Shown here in pieces: positions 37,926 to 45,774 of a DNA stretch of 64,000 bases. Numbering within the stretch: the stretch's first letter is position 1; each line of letters begins with the position of its first letter. A program made the translations under genes and the position numbers. Origin of the DNA: Armatimonas sp043757465 (GTDB taxonomy: Bacteria; Armatimonadota; Armatimonadia; Armatimonadales; Armatimonadaceae). The notes under the pieces are model-generated. The model saw nothing but the letters and a program-made list of their open reading frames with translations, had not been told where the DNA came from and did not search any database. The stretch lies in the NCBI RefSeq assembly GCF_043757465.1, contig NZ_JAYVPL010000158.1, positions 139,178 to 203,177 of the forward strand, read 5' to 3'.

Positions 37926-40051
37926 AACCCAATATTATCTTTGTTCTTGCCGATGATCTAGGCTACGGTGAGCTAGGTTGCTTCGGGCAGAAGCTTATTC
38001 CGACGCCACACCTGGATAAAATGGCTGCAGAGGGCATGAAGCTAACGCAGTTCTATGCGGGCGCACCAGTCTGTGCACCGTCGCGCTCCGTTTTGATGAC
38101 CGGTTTGCACACGGGCCATACCCGCGTGCGCGGCAACGCAGGACCCAACAATCCGGCAGCGCAGATGATACGAAAAAGCGACCCCACCGTGACCGAGGCG
38201 CTGAAATCCGTGGGCTACGCCACCGCGCTCATTGGTAAGTGGGGACTCGCCAACCAAGGCGAGGAGGGGGTGCCGACCAACAAAGGCTTTGATTATTTCT
38301 ATGGCTATTTGAACCAGACACACGCCCATAATCCCTATCCCCCGTTTCTGCTACGCGGCGAGAAGCGGGTTGCGCTTCGCAATACCAAGCACCCCGAGTG
38401 CCCCGAAGCGCAGTGGAAAACAGGGGCGGGCTGGGCAGGAGATAAACGCGACTTTGCCCCGGATCTGATGGCCGACGAGGCGCTGAAGTGGGTCGAGAAG
38501 AACCATAAGCAGCCGTTCTTTCTCTACTGGTCGCTCATCACGCCTCATGCCAACAACGAGAGCACTAGGGGGACGGGTAATGGCCAGGAAGTTCCCGAGC
38601 TAGGTACGTTTGCCACCAAGCCGTGGCCCGAGCCTGACAAGGCCCACGCGGCGATAATTGCTCGCCTCGATGCCGATATGGGGCGGCTCTTTGCCTTGCT
38701 CAAGAAGCTTAAAATTGACGAAAGCACCCTCGTAATCTTTACCAGCGACAATGGGCACCACAAAGAAGGGGCAAATGATCCCGAACTCTTCGATGCCAAC
38801 GGGCCGCTACGTGGCCTCAAGCGCGATCTCTACGAGGGGGGGATTCGTGTTCCCACAATGGTGCGCTGGCCAGGGAAAATAGCGCGGGGCAAGACCAGCG
38901 AACATGTCGGCTACTTCGCCGATATCTTCCCCACACTGGCAGAGCTCACAGGTACCGCGCCACCGCCAAAAACTGATGGACTGAGCCTTCTGCCGACGCT
39001 GCTAGGAAAGGTGGGGGCGCAGAAACAACATGCCACGCTCTATTGGGAGTTCCACGAGAGCGGCTTTTCGCAGGCCGTGATTATGGACCAGCGCTGGAAA
39101 GCCATTCGTAAAAAGAGCCTGGATGCATCTATCGAACTCTATGATCTTCAGCGCGATCTCGGTGAAGAAACTAATATTGCCGCCGGGCGCTCTGACCTGG
39201 TAACTCGCGCGGTGGGGCTCTTCAAGAGCGAGCGGACGGATCTCGCGGAGTGGCCAATCGCAAAAAGTAGCTCCGTCGCAGCAATTAGTTCCGTGATAGC
39301 GCCTCCTGTGGCACTGAAGATTCCACCGTTCTACAAGAAATTTATTAGCGCCAACGGCTACCCTATTGTGGCGTCGGAGCGAGTGAGCGACTATGCGCTC
39401 AAAGAAGCGGCGTATCTGGTGAATCTATTGCTCGCTCGTCGCCCCGATGTGCGCGATGCCATGATTGCAAGTGGCTCCCGAATGTGCATCTTAGCCTACA
39501 ACGAGTTTACGACCGATCAGCCGGAGTTTACTTGGCTCACCCCCAAAGACTACTGGGATCGTCGGGCACGTGGCCTTGGAGGAAGCGAGACCGATCCGTT
39601 TTGTTCTTGCGCTGAGGAGAATCTACTGGGCTACCCTGGCGATCCGTATGGCACGGAGAACATTCTAATTCACGAGTTTGCCCATAATATCCACCTGCGG
39701 GGTATGGTGCGCGTGGATAAGACTTTTGATAAACGGGTGAAGGCGAGCTACGATAAGGCCATGGCGGCGGGACTCTGGAAAGGCAAGTACGCCGCGACCA
39801 ACCACCACGAGTATTTTGCTGAGGGGGTTCAGTCCTGGTTTGATAACAACCGGGAGCCCGACCATGACCACAACCACGTCAATACTCGCGTTGAGCTGAT
39901 CGAGTACGATCCGGGGCTAGCTAGCCTCTGTCGGGAGGTATTTGGAGAGACGGAGCTTAAGTACACAAAGCCTGCAACGCGGCTCACGGGGCACTTGATG
40001 GGCTACGACCCCACAAAATCCCCGAAATTTGTGTGGCGAGAACCGAAGTAG
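37922..40051 (+). CDS. Sulfatase fused to a zinc metallopeptidase domain
   Basis: 709 residues, GTG start. Residues 1 to about 455 are a complete S1 sulfatase: KPNIIFVLADDLGYGELG, site C51-A-P-S-R, IGKWGLANQGEEG, TSDNGHHKEGAND. After a short linker (about 450-475) residues 475-709 form a gluzincin-like peptidase: HEFAH at 584-588 and a downstream HHEYFAEGVQSWFDNN whose Glu630 is the likely third zinc ligand. There is no signal peptide. The reading is continuous with no frame problem, so the fusion seems real. It ends the sulfatase run and is followed by a hairpin terminator. Confidence 0.85.
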   Translation: MKPNIIFVLADDLGYGELGCFGQKLIPTPHLDKMAAEGMKLTQFYAGAPVCAPSRSVLMTGLHTGHTRVRGNAGPNNPAAQMIRKSDPTVTEALKSVGYATALIGKWGLANQGEEGVPTNKGFDYFYGYLNQTHAHNPYPPFLLRGEKRVALRNTKHPECPEAQWKTGAGWAGDKRDFAPDLMADEALKWVEKNHKQPFFLYWSLITPHANNESTRGTGNGQEVPELGTFATKPWPEPDKAHAAIIARLDADMGRLFALLKKLKIDESTLVIFTSDNGHHKEGANDPELFDANGPLRGLKRDLYEGGIRVPTMVRWPGKIARGKTSEHVGYFADIFPTLAELTGTAPPPKTDGLSLLPTLLGKVGAQKQHATLYWEFHESGFSQAVIMDQRWKAIRKKSLDASIELYDLQRDLGEETNIAAGRSDLVTRAVGLFKSERTDLAEWPIAKSSSVAAISSVIAPPVALKIPPFYKKFISANGYPIVASERVSDYALKEAAYLVNLLLARRPDVRDAMIASGSRMCILAYNEFTTDQPEFTWLTPKDYWDRRARGLGGSETDPFCSCAEENLLGYPGDPYGTENILIHEFAHNIHLRGMVRVDKTFDKRVKASYDKAMAAGLWKGKYAATNHHEYFAEGVQSWFDNNREPDHDHNHVNTRVELIEYDPGLASLCREVFGETELKYTKPATRLTGHLMGYDPTKSPKFVWREPK

Positions 40052-40082
40052 TTCTTCCCGTCGTCGAGCTTCAAAAAATGAA

Positions 40083-40124
40083 AAGAGCTTCTTCTCGCCT
40101 TTGAACCGGTGAGGAGAAGCTCTT
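40083..40124. terminator. Hairpin terminator between sulfatase locus and fasciclin gene
   Basis: Inverted repeat AAGAGCTTCTTCTCGCC / GGTGAGGAGAAGCTCTT with an 8-nt loop. On the minus strand it is followed by a T-rich tract, so it terminates the fasciclin-type gene; it can also stop readthrough from the sulfatase side. Confidence 0.75.
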
Positions 40125-40144
40125 GCCAAGCGTTTGTTTATACT

Positions 40145-40906
40145 TTACTGTGCTTCTATCGGTGCCTCGATGGGATGGATCCAGCCATTGCTGGCTGCGA
40201 TATCATTCTGGGCAACCAGGATGTTATTGATCATGAGAGTGCCGTTTTTATTGCTAATCGTCAGCTTGTCTCCTAGTAAATTCTCGACTGTTGCGCCGTC
40301 TTTCATCTCTAGAAGATCGCTTATTTTATAGCGTCCCTTGATCGTGTGGCGTTTAATCAGACTAATAAGAGATTCTTTGTTTTCAGGAGCATGAAGTTTG
40401 ATCAGTGCAGCATTGTCGAGTGTTAAGCAAGAGTTCGTTGGGGCTAGGAATGTGTAGGGGCCACCTTCCCGGAGTTCTGTGACAAGCTCTGCATCGTCAA
40501 CTAGTTTGACTGTTTCCACGAAATCACCGGGCATACTCTTGAGCACATCGTAGATAGGTTTGTTGGCAGCCCCTGTCATAAGAGTGCTGTTAATATTATT
40601 TCCCGCACCGACTGCGGCACTAACTGCGCCGATCGAGCGCGAATCTAGGATCGTGGAATAAGCCCCGAAGCCGAGCAATCCTAGAGCAATTCCCGTAATC
40701 GCATTGCGGTTGGTTAGCCCTCTGATCCCCAGGAAAGAGCCACTATTATCGGTATTACCGGTGAGGTAACCGTCGGCAGGCTGCACGGAACCCGGGGGGC
40801 GAACCGAGCCGAGGGCCGTCTGGCCACGCATAGGGATCTGACTGGCAACGAACCCGGTGAGGGTAAGGGCTGCAGCGACACGAAGAGCCCGTTTTTGATA
40901 CTTCAT
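40145..40906 (-). CDS. Secreted fasciclin (FAS1) domain protein
   Basis: 253 residues from ATG 40906, which has GGAGAAGGAA directly upstream. Signal peptide of about 30 residues (ALTLTGFVASQ). A low-complexity glycine/serine region follows, then one FAS1 domain in the C-terminal half: PYTFLAPTNSCLTLD, RHTIKGRYKISDLLEM, LGDKLTISNKNGTLMINN and the typical ending NDIAASNGWIHPIEAPI. FAS1 proteins mediate adhesion or matrix attachment. A second such gene lies upstream on the same strand. Confidence 0.88.
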   Translation of the reverse strand: MKYQKRALRVAAALTLTGFVASQIPMRGQTALGSVRPPGSVQPADGYLTGNTDNSGSFLGIRGLTNRNAITGIALGLLGFGAYSTILDSRSIGAVSAAVGAGNNINSTLMTGAANKPIYDVLKSMPGDFVETVKLVDDAELVTELREGGPYTFLAPTNSCLTLDNAALIKLHAPENKESLISLIKRHTIKGRYKISDLLEMKDGATVENLLGDKLTISNKNGTLMINNILVAQNDIAASNGWIHPIEAPIEAQ

Positions 40907-40992
40907 TTCCTTCTCCCGAAAAGACTGGAGGAGCATTCAACTCCCACTGTGCATCTTCGGAAAAAGATAATGCAAATTTCAGGCCATAAAAT

Positions 40993-41026
40993 AAAAAACC
41001 GGCAATTTTTACATCACCGGTTTTTT
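40993..41026. terminator. Bidirectional-looking terminator downstream of second fasciclin-type gene
   Basis: AAAAAACCGG, 14-nt loop, CCGGTTTTTT. The A and T tracts on both flanks suit termination on either strand; on the minus strand it ends the gene at 41,047-41,730. Confidence 0.75.
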
Positions 41027-41046
41027 TGTCAGGGAAAAATGCCAGA

Positions 41047-41730
41047 CTACTCGTCTTGGGCGACGACACCGTCGGCTGCTATAATCCAGCCGTTGCTCGC
41101 TGCTTTCTCTCTCCCAAGAATTTGGACACCGTTGGCCGTGAGCTTGCCACCCTCTGACTTTAAGGCGATGCTACCACCGGTGAGAGTCTTGAGGATCTCT
41201 CCCCGTCCAGCAGAGTCGTTGAGTCGGTTGATGTTGTACGCACCTTCGACAGTGAGTGATGCAAGGAAGGTTTTTGCTTGTGCGCTATTGGCGGCTGCCT
41301 GAAGCTCACTGACTTTACTCGCACCAAGAGCCTTAATCAGCACGGCACTTGGCATCCAAAACACTGTAAGGGACTTAGAACGGTAGAAGTCTGATTGACC
41401 GGAGTTTTTGAGGATGTTCGAGATCTCGTCGTACTCATCCTCATCGTCTGTCATTTCAGGAATGGGTGCCCTTCCGGCAGCAATGGCTCCTTTGATCGTA
41501 CCGCCTCCAGCGGACTTACCTGCATTCACGATAGCACTGTACGCGGCTCCTACGATGACGGCACCCGCTGCAACACCACCTGCACCCTGAAAGTTTAATA
41601 GGCCACCACCGGTGTCCCTGTAGCCGTCCTGTGCCAGACTGACGGAAGGGCGCGCTGGGATTTGCAATGCCACTATCCCAACAATCGCAAACGCTGCTGC
41701 TAGACGAATAAAGCGATTCTTTAACTTCAT
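41047..41730 (-). CDS. Secreted fasciclin-like protein (divergent)
   Basis: 227 residues, signal peptide about 33 residues (AFAIVGIVALQIPARP). It shares the layout of its neighbour at 40,145: glycine-rich middle, then a FAS1-like half (SLTVFWMPSAVLIKAL, TVEGAYNINRLNDSAGRGE, ALKSEGGKLTANG, and the ending EKAASNGWIIAADGVV). The domain is shorter and more diverged than the neighbour's. GGAGC precedes ATG 41730. A gene duplication is likely. Confidence 0.75.
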   Translation of the reverse strand: MKLKNRFIRLAAAFAIVGIVALQIPARPSVSLAQDGYRDTGGGLLNFQGAGGVAAGAVIVGAAYSAIVNAGKSAGGGTIKGAIAAGRAPIPEMTDDEDEYDEISNILKNSGQSDFYRSKSLTVFWMPSAVLIKALGASKVSELQAAANSAQAKTFLASLTVEGAYNINRLNDSAGRGEILKTLTGGSIALKSEGGKLTANGVQILGREKAASNGWIIAADGVVAQDE

Positions 41731-41861
41731 GCTTTGCTCCTGAAACCAATCTCCCCGATCGAAGGGATCTTTCAAAATAGACTCCAGAGGGAGACGAGTA
41801 CCTCTGTGGGAAAATCATTCGTGAGAGTGATTTTTTGTGATGGTCACTCCCATGCGTAATC

Positions 41862-41867
41862 AGTATA
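41862..41867 (-). promoter_or_regulatory. -10 box upstream of fasciclin-like gene
   Basis: TATACT on the minus strand, about 130 nt before ATG 41730. No good -35 box; the rest of the 41,776-41,978 gap holds nothing else I can name. Confidence 0.35.
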
Positions 41868-41978
41868 CCCTGATTTATCGCATTTGACCCCTCTTAGAAA
41901 AAAAAAGTAGAAGCTTGCAGAAAGTGTGCCAGGATGTGCCAGAAATAGGATTTGTGAGTAACTCTTTCTGCCGGGGGG

Positions 41979-41984
41979 TATCAT
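41979..41984 (+). promoter_or_regulatory. -10 box of the 130-aa gene (leaderless type)
   Basis: TATCAT, 6 nt before ATG 41991; no Shine-Dalgarno fits between. Confidence 0.45.
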
Positions 41985-41990
41985 ATTCTT

Positions 41991-42383
41991 ATGCCTGACA
42001 GAATTTTGACGGCGCAGATTGTTGGGGTGGATCCGGAAACCCTTGAAGTCAGCGATACTTTCCCGGGAACCTATGGTTTCTATGTACGTCTCTCACGCGA
42101 CCCTGGGGCCGAGTGGGCCGCCGAGTTTGAGGGTATCTATAAAATGGCACCCCGAGCGGCACGGCCACCGGTTGTCTTTCGGGGAGACACGCTTTGTGTT
42201 TATTTCTTGCCTGCCTATATTCAGGAGCTCACGGAGTACACGGGCTTTCTGACAGATATCGTCACCCAGACCAATCAGGCTGTTGAATGTCGTAATGCTG
42301 TCCTGCCTGATGACAACGCCCAGCGCGAGACATTCCGTGAGCTGCTACGCCAGCTTGCTCGCACTTATCAACAGACACGATAA
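41991..42383 (+). CDS. Hypothetical protein
   Basis: 130 residues, soluble, acidic, no signal peptide or membrane segment. Segments GTYGFYVRLSRDPGAEWAAE and FRGDTLCVYFLPAYIQEL suggest a small alpha/beta domain. I do not recognise the family. It precedes the selenocysteine-type peroxiredoxin by 24 nt on the same strand and may be cotranscribed with it. Confidence 0.7.
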   Translation: MPDRILTAQIVGVDPETLEVSDTFPGTYGFYVRLSRDPGAEWAAEFEGIYKMAPRAARPPVVFRGDTLCVYFLPAYIQELTEYTGFLTDIVTQTNQAVECRNAVLPDDNAQRETFRELLRQLARTYQQTR

Positions 42384-42407
42384 AATAGCCCCGGAGGAAC
42401 CCAGCGA

Positions 42408-42977
42408 ATGCTTTTCTTTATTCCGATTCTCCTGCTGACCCAGGAAATCTCTGTCAAACCCGTGGTACAAGGCGATCCACAGCCCCCTGTGGCCGCCAAG
42501 CCTGCCGATCCCACTCTGGAGCTTGTCGGCAAGAAAGCCCCTGATTTCACGCTACCCGACCAGAACGATAAGGCGGTTGCGCTCAAAGATGCCAAAAAGG
42601 CAAAGAAGTGGGTGGTGCTTGCCTTCTATCCTGCTGACATGACGGGTGGGTGAACGATTCAAAATAAATCTTACTCGGCGAGTAAGAATGAATTTGCAAA
42701 ACTCGGAGCGGTGGCCTACACGCTCTCGACACAAGATACGGCAAGCAAGAAAAAATTCTGTGAGCGCGATGCGCTTACCCATACATTGCTTTCGGATGTG
42801 GGAGGCAAGGTAGCAGAGGCTTACGGAGTCAAGAATGCCAGTGGCATGGCAAAGCGCGTGACGTTCTATATTAGTCCCAAGGGAAAGATCGTGGCGGTGG
42901 ACTCACCCACCAAGGTGCAAAATGCCGCAGAGAATGCTCTGGCGATGCTCAAGAAACTGCAGGAGACCAAACCCTAA
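42408..42977 (+). CDS. Peroxiredoxin with in-frame TGA at the peroxidatic cysteine (putative selenoprotein)
   Basis: Two open stretches in the same frame are separated by a single TGA at 42651-42653. Read through, they give a 189-residue BCP/PrxQ-like peroxiredoxin: a hydrophobic N-terminus (MLFFIPILLLTQE), a KKAPDFTLPDQNDKAVALKD opening, VVLAFYPADMTGG-U-TIQNKS, then LLSDVGGKVAEAYGVKN and RVTFYISPKGKIVAVDS. The TGA falls exactly where the peroxidatic cysteine of the YP..MT.GCT motif belongs (residue 82). A perfect hairpin follows at bacterial SECIS distance. Cys118 (KKFCERD) may be the resolving partner. ATG 42408 has GGAGGA 9 nt upstream. TGA is a normal stop elsewhere in the window. It reduces peroxides; the overlapping thioredoxin-like gene could regenerate it. 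Confidence 0.85.
42651..42687 (+). promoter_or_regulatory. UGA-Sec codon with bSECIS-like hairpin
   Basis: TGA at 42651-42653, then stem TCTTACTC (42669-42676), loop GGC (42677-42679), stem GAGTAAGA (42680-42687): eight perfect pairs. The loop starts 24 nt past the TGA and begins with G, as expected for SelB-recognised bacterial SECIS elements. The stem is translated, so it must also fit the protein. Confidence 0.75.
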
Positions 42978-43411
42978 TGTCTGGTCCCGCTCCGATTGAT
43001 CCGACGGTTCTGAAGGCGGTTGTCGCGAAAAACAAAGGTAAGGTTGTCGTTGTCAACTTCTGGGCCTCGTGGTGTGTTCCATGCAAGCAGGAGTTTCCCG
43101 ATCTCGTCGCCGCGGTGAAGGCTTCGGGAGCGACTCTAATCACGATTGCCTGCGACTCGCCGCAAGACGCCGCGACAAAGTCCGCGAAGTTCTTGGCGAC
43201 TCAGGGGGCGACGTCAAATGCGTTCTTTAACAAGGCCAACACGGATATTGCGGCCTTTCTGAAGTGGCTGGAACCCAAGGCACCGCCCGCGTCCCCGATT
43301 CCACGGACGTATCTGTTCAGCCCGTCGGGTAAGCTCGTCAAGACAATGGCGGGCAAGCACGATGCGGCAACTTTCACCAAAGAGATTAACGCCGCCAAAG
43401 CGACGAAGTAG
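42977..43411 (+). CDS. Thioredoxin-like protein, TlpA/ResA type
   Basis: 144 residues, thioredoxin fold with VVVNFWASWCVPCKQEFPDL as the redox CxxC site. ACDSPQDAATKSAKFL and IPRTYLFSPSGKLVKTM complete the fold, including the cis-proline region. There is no signal peptide from ATG 42977, which overlaps the stop of the peroxiredoxin (TAATG), so the pair is translationally coupled. It is a paralogue of the gene at 54,387. A role as reductant of the peroxiredoxin is inferred from position. Confidence 0.85.
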   Translation: MSGPAPIDPTVLKAVVAKNKGKVVVVNFWASWCVPCKQEFPDLVAAVKASGATLITIACDSPQDAATKSAKFLATQGATSNAFFNKANTDIAAFLKWLEPKAPPASPIPRTYLFSPSGKLVKTMAGKHDAATFTKEINAAKATK

Positions 43412-43416
43412 AAAGA

Positions 43417-43436
43417 CGCCCCGGTTTATCGGGGCG
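43417..43436. terminator. Hairpin between convergent trx-like and fabF genes
   Basis: CGCCCCG, loop GTTTAT, CGGGGCG in the 29-bp gap between two convergent stops. No U tract, so termination strength is uncertain. Confidence 0.5.
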
Positions 43437-43440
43437 AAAT

Positions 43441-44679
43441 TCAGGCTTTCTTAAACACTAAGACTGCGTTGTGGCCACCAAAGCCGAAGTTGTTACAGAC
43501 CGCGACATCCACGTTCATCTTGCGGGCGACATCGGGGACGCAGTCTACCACGCAGTCAGGGTCCGGGGTTTCGTAGTTGATGGTCGGGGGCACGAGGCCC
43601 TCAGCAATGGAGAGTACAGTGGCCGCGGCTTCGATTCCACCCGCGCCGCCCAGTAAGTGTCCGGTCATAGACTTTGTGGCACAAACGGCGAGACTATCAA
43701 AGTGATCTCCAAACACGGAGCGCAGCGCCGCGACTTCCGCTTTATCTCCAAGTGGCGTCGAAGTGGCGTGGGCATTGACATGCTGCACTTGCTCGGGCTC
43801 AAGCCCGGCATTTTTCAGTGCGTAGCTCAGGGCGCGCGCAACTCCGTTGCCATCGGGTGGGGGAGAGCTCATGTGATACGCATCCGCGGTCATGCCGTAG
43901 CCCGCGAGCTCGGCGTAGATATGGGCTCCGCGCGCCTCCGCGTGCTCAAGAGTCTCCAGAATCAGAATCCCTGCGCCCTCACCGATCACAAAGCCCGAGC
44001 GATTCGCATCAAAGGGCCGCGATGCCGCTGTGGGATTGTCGTTGAAGTTCGAGGCCATGGCCTTCATATTGGAGAAGCCCGCGATGGAGACCGGCACGAC
44101 GCCCGCCTCCGCACCACCGGAGATCATGACATCGGCAGCGCCCCGTCGGAGAATTTCCAGGCTATCTCCCAGGGCATGGGCACTGGACGCGCAGGCGGTT
44201 GTGGTACAGGAGTTGGGGCCTTTTGCGCCTGTGAGGATTGAAACGTGCCCCGAGGCCATATTGCCAATCATCATGGGAACCAGAAACGGCGAGACGCGGC
44301 TAGGGCCTTTCTCGACCAGAATCCGCACTTGGTCTTCGAGAGTTTGCAGGCCACCGATGCCCGAGCCAATCACGACTCCGACGCGCTCGGCGTTTTGCTC
44401 GGTGACGCTCAGACCTGCGTCTTCCAGTGCCAGAAGCGACGCGGCGACAGCGAACTGGACAAAGCGATCCATCCGCTTGGCCTCTTTGCGATCCATGTAG
44501 GCAGTGGGGTCAAAGCCCTTGACCTCGGCGGCGATCTTGACATCGAAGCGCTCTGAATCAAAGAGCGTGATCGGCCCGACTCCACAGACACCCGCAGTCA
44601 GGTTTTTCCAGTAGGCATCTTTCCCGATGCCCAGTGGCGTGACCGCTCCGATTCCCGTTACAACAATGCGCTTATTCAC
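43441..44679 (-). CDS. fabF: 3-oxoacyl-[acyl-carrier-protein] synthase II
   Basis: 412 residues from GTG 44679 (an ATG 36 nt upstream at 44715 lies in the terminator-like region and is less likely). KAS II extends acyl-ACP by decarboxylative condensation with malonyl-ACP. Catalytic Cys163 in TTTACASSAHALG, His in NAHATSTPLGD and in SMTGHLLGGAGG, and the C-terminal NNFGFGGHNAVLVF are all present. Last gene of the fab block, separated from acpP by a strong hairpin, so its level may be set lower than acpP. Confidence 0.95.
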   Translation of the reverse strand: MNKRIVVTGIGAVTPLGIGKDAYWKNLTAGVCGVGPITLFDSERFDVKIAAEVKGFDPTAYMDRKEAKRMDRFVQFAVAASLLALEDAGLSVTEQNAERVGVVIGSGIGGLQTLEDQVRILVEKGPSRVSPFLVPMMIGNMASGHVSILTGAKGPNSCTTTACASSAHALGDSLEILRRGAADVMISGGAEAGVVPVSIAGFSNMKAMASNFNDNPTAASRPFDANRSGFVIGEGAGILILETLEHAEARGAHIYAELAGYGMTADAYHMSSPPPDGNGVARALSYALKNAGLEPEQVQHVNAHATSTPLGDKAEVAALRSVFGDHFDSLAVCATKSMTGHLLGGAGGIEAAATVLSIAEGLVPPTINYETPDPDCVVDCVPDVARKMNVDVAVCNNFGFGGHNAVLVFKKA

Positions 44680-44695
44680 GTTGATTTGGATACCA

Positions 44696-44738
44696 TAAAA
44701 AACAAACGGCGGCATAGGACCTTCGTCCCATACCGCCG
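44696..44738 (-). terminator. Strong hairpin with T tract between acpP and fabF
   Basis: 14-bp stem (44707-44720 with 44725-44738, CGGCGG... core), 4-nt loop, followed on the minus strand by TTTGTTTTTT. It looks like an intrinsic terminator placed inside the operon, probably allowing partial readthrough into fabF. Confidence 0.8.
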
Positions 44739-44751
44739 CTTTACTGGGTAA

Positions 44752-44988
44752 TTAACTCTTGGTTTTCTCTTCGATGTAGTCAATCGCCTGCTGGACGTTG
44801 GTGATTTTCTCGGCGGACTCATCGGGAATCTCGATGTCGAACTCCTCTTCGAGGCCCATGACGAGCTCCACAACGTCTAGGGAGTCGGCCCCCAGATCAT
44901 CCACAAAAGAGGCTTCTGGAGTGACTTCTTTCTCGTCAACTTCCAACTGCTCCACAACAACCTTCTTCACACGCTCAAACGTAGACAT
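44752..44988 (-). CDS. acpP: Acyl carrier protein
   Basis: 78 residues, acidic four-helix ACP. Ser36 in GADSLDVVELVMGLEEEF is the phosphopantetheine site. AGGA lies just before the ATG. It carries growing acyl chains for the Fab enzymes encoded on either side. Confidence 0.96.
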   Translation of the reverse strand: MSTFERVKKVVVEQLEVDEKEVTPEASFVDDLGADSLDVVELVMGLEEEFDIEIPDESAEKITNVQQAIDYIEEKTKS

Positions 44989-45021
44989 TTCCTTATGCTC
45001 CTAAAATATAAAGCTTGGGGC

Positions 45022-45774
45022 CTAGACAGTCAATCCACCATCCACTGTGAGTATTTGCCCCGTGATATACGACGCTGCATCCGACGCCAGAAACGCCACT
45101 GCTGCGCCCACGTCCTCTACTGACCCGAACCGGCCCAGCGGGATTTTCTCTAAAAGCTTCTCTCGCGAGTCGCCCGAGACGAAATCGGTCATCTGGGTAT
45201 CTATAAAGCCCGGTGCTACAGCGTTCACCGTGATGTTGCGTGAGGCTAGCTCGCGCGCCACGCTCTTGGTGAATCCGATCATACCCGCTTTCGATGCGGA
45301 ATAATTCGCCTGCCCGGGGCTTCCTACCTGCCCATTGACCGAAGTAATATTGATGATACGCCCAAACTTTTGCTTGAGCATGATCTTGGCGGCGGCACGG
45401 GTGCACAGAAACGTCCCTTTAAGGTTCGCATCCAGCACGCCGTCCCAGTCTTCCTCGCTCATGCGCAGCAGTAGGGTGTCGCGGGTGATTCCCGCATTGT
45501 TGACCAGAATGTCTACTCGCCCGAGCTGCTCTTTCACTGTGGCGAAGAGGCTCTCCACCGAAGCGGCTTCACTGACATCGCACTGGATTGCCAGTGCGGT
45601 GCAGCCCATCTCACGCACAGCCTCCGCAACGGCCTCGGCATCGGCGATACGGGTGCGTGCGGTGATGACGATATTGGCTCCCGCGCGGGCCAGTGCCAGT
45701 GCGATCCCACGTCCGATCCCACGGCCACCACGCCCGGCGCCCGTGACAATCGCTATTTTTCCTGCGAGGCTCAT
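45022..45774 (-). CDS. fabG: 3-oxoacyl-[acyl-carrier-protein] reductase
   Basis: 250-residue short-chain dehydrogenase. NADPH-binding TGAGRGGRGIG at the N-terminus, NNAG at 92-95, catalytic Ser145, Tyr158 and Lys162 (YSASK), and the C-terminal ITGQILTVDGGLTV. Reduces 3-oxoacyl-ACP. Starts overlap the end of fabD by 4 nt. Confidence 0.95.
   Translation of the reverse strand: MSLAGKIAIVTGAGRGGRGIGRGIALALARAGANIVITARTRIADAEAVAEAVREMGCTALAIQCDVSEAASVESLFATVKEQLGRVDILVNNAGITRDTLLLRMSEEDWDGVLDANLKGTFLCTRAAAKIMLKQKFGRIINITSVNGQVGSPGQANYSASKAGMIGFTKSVARELASRNITVNAVAPGFIDTQMTDFVSGDSREKLLEKIPLGRFGSVEDVGAAVAFLASDAASYITGQILTVDGGLTV

Noticed and set aside
42651..42653. TGA read as tryptophan (alternative genetic code)
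   Set aside because: Many genes in the window end in TGA at sensible C-termini, and a cysteine, not tryptophan, belongs at this position.
42408..42653. Peroxiredoxin as a simple nonsense pseudogene
   Set aside because: The only lesion is exactly at the catalytic cysteine, downstream coding is intact, and a matching hairpin follows; decay would not choose this site.
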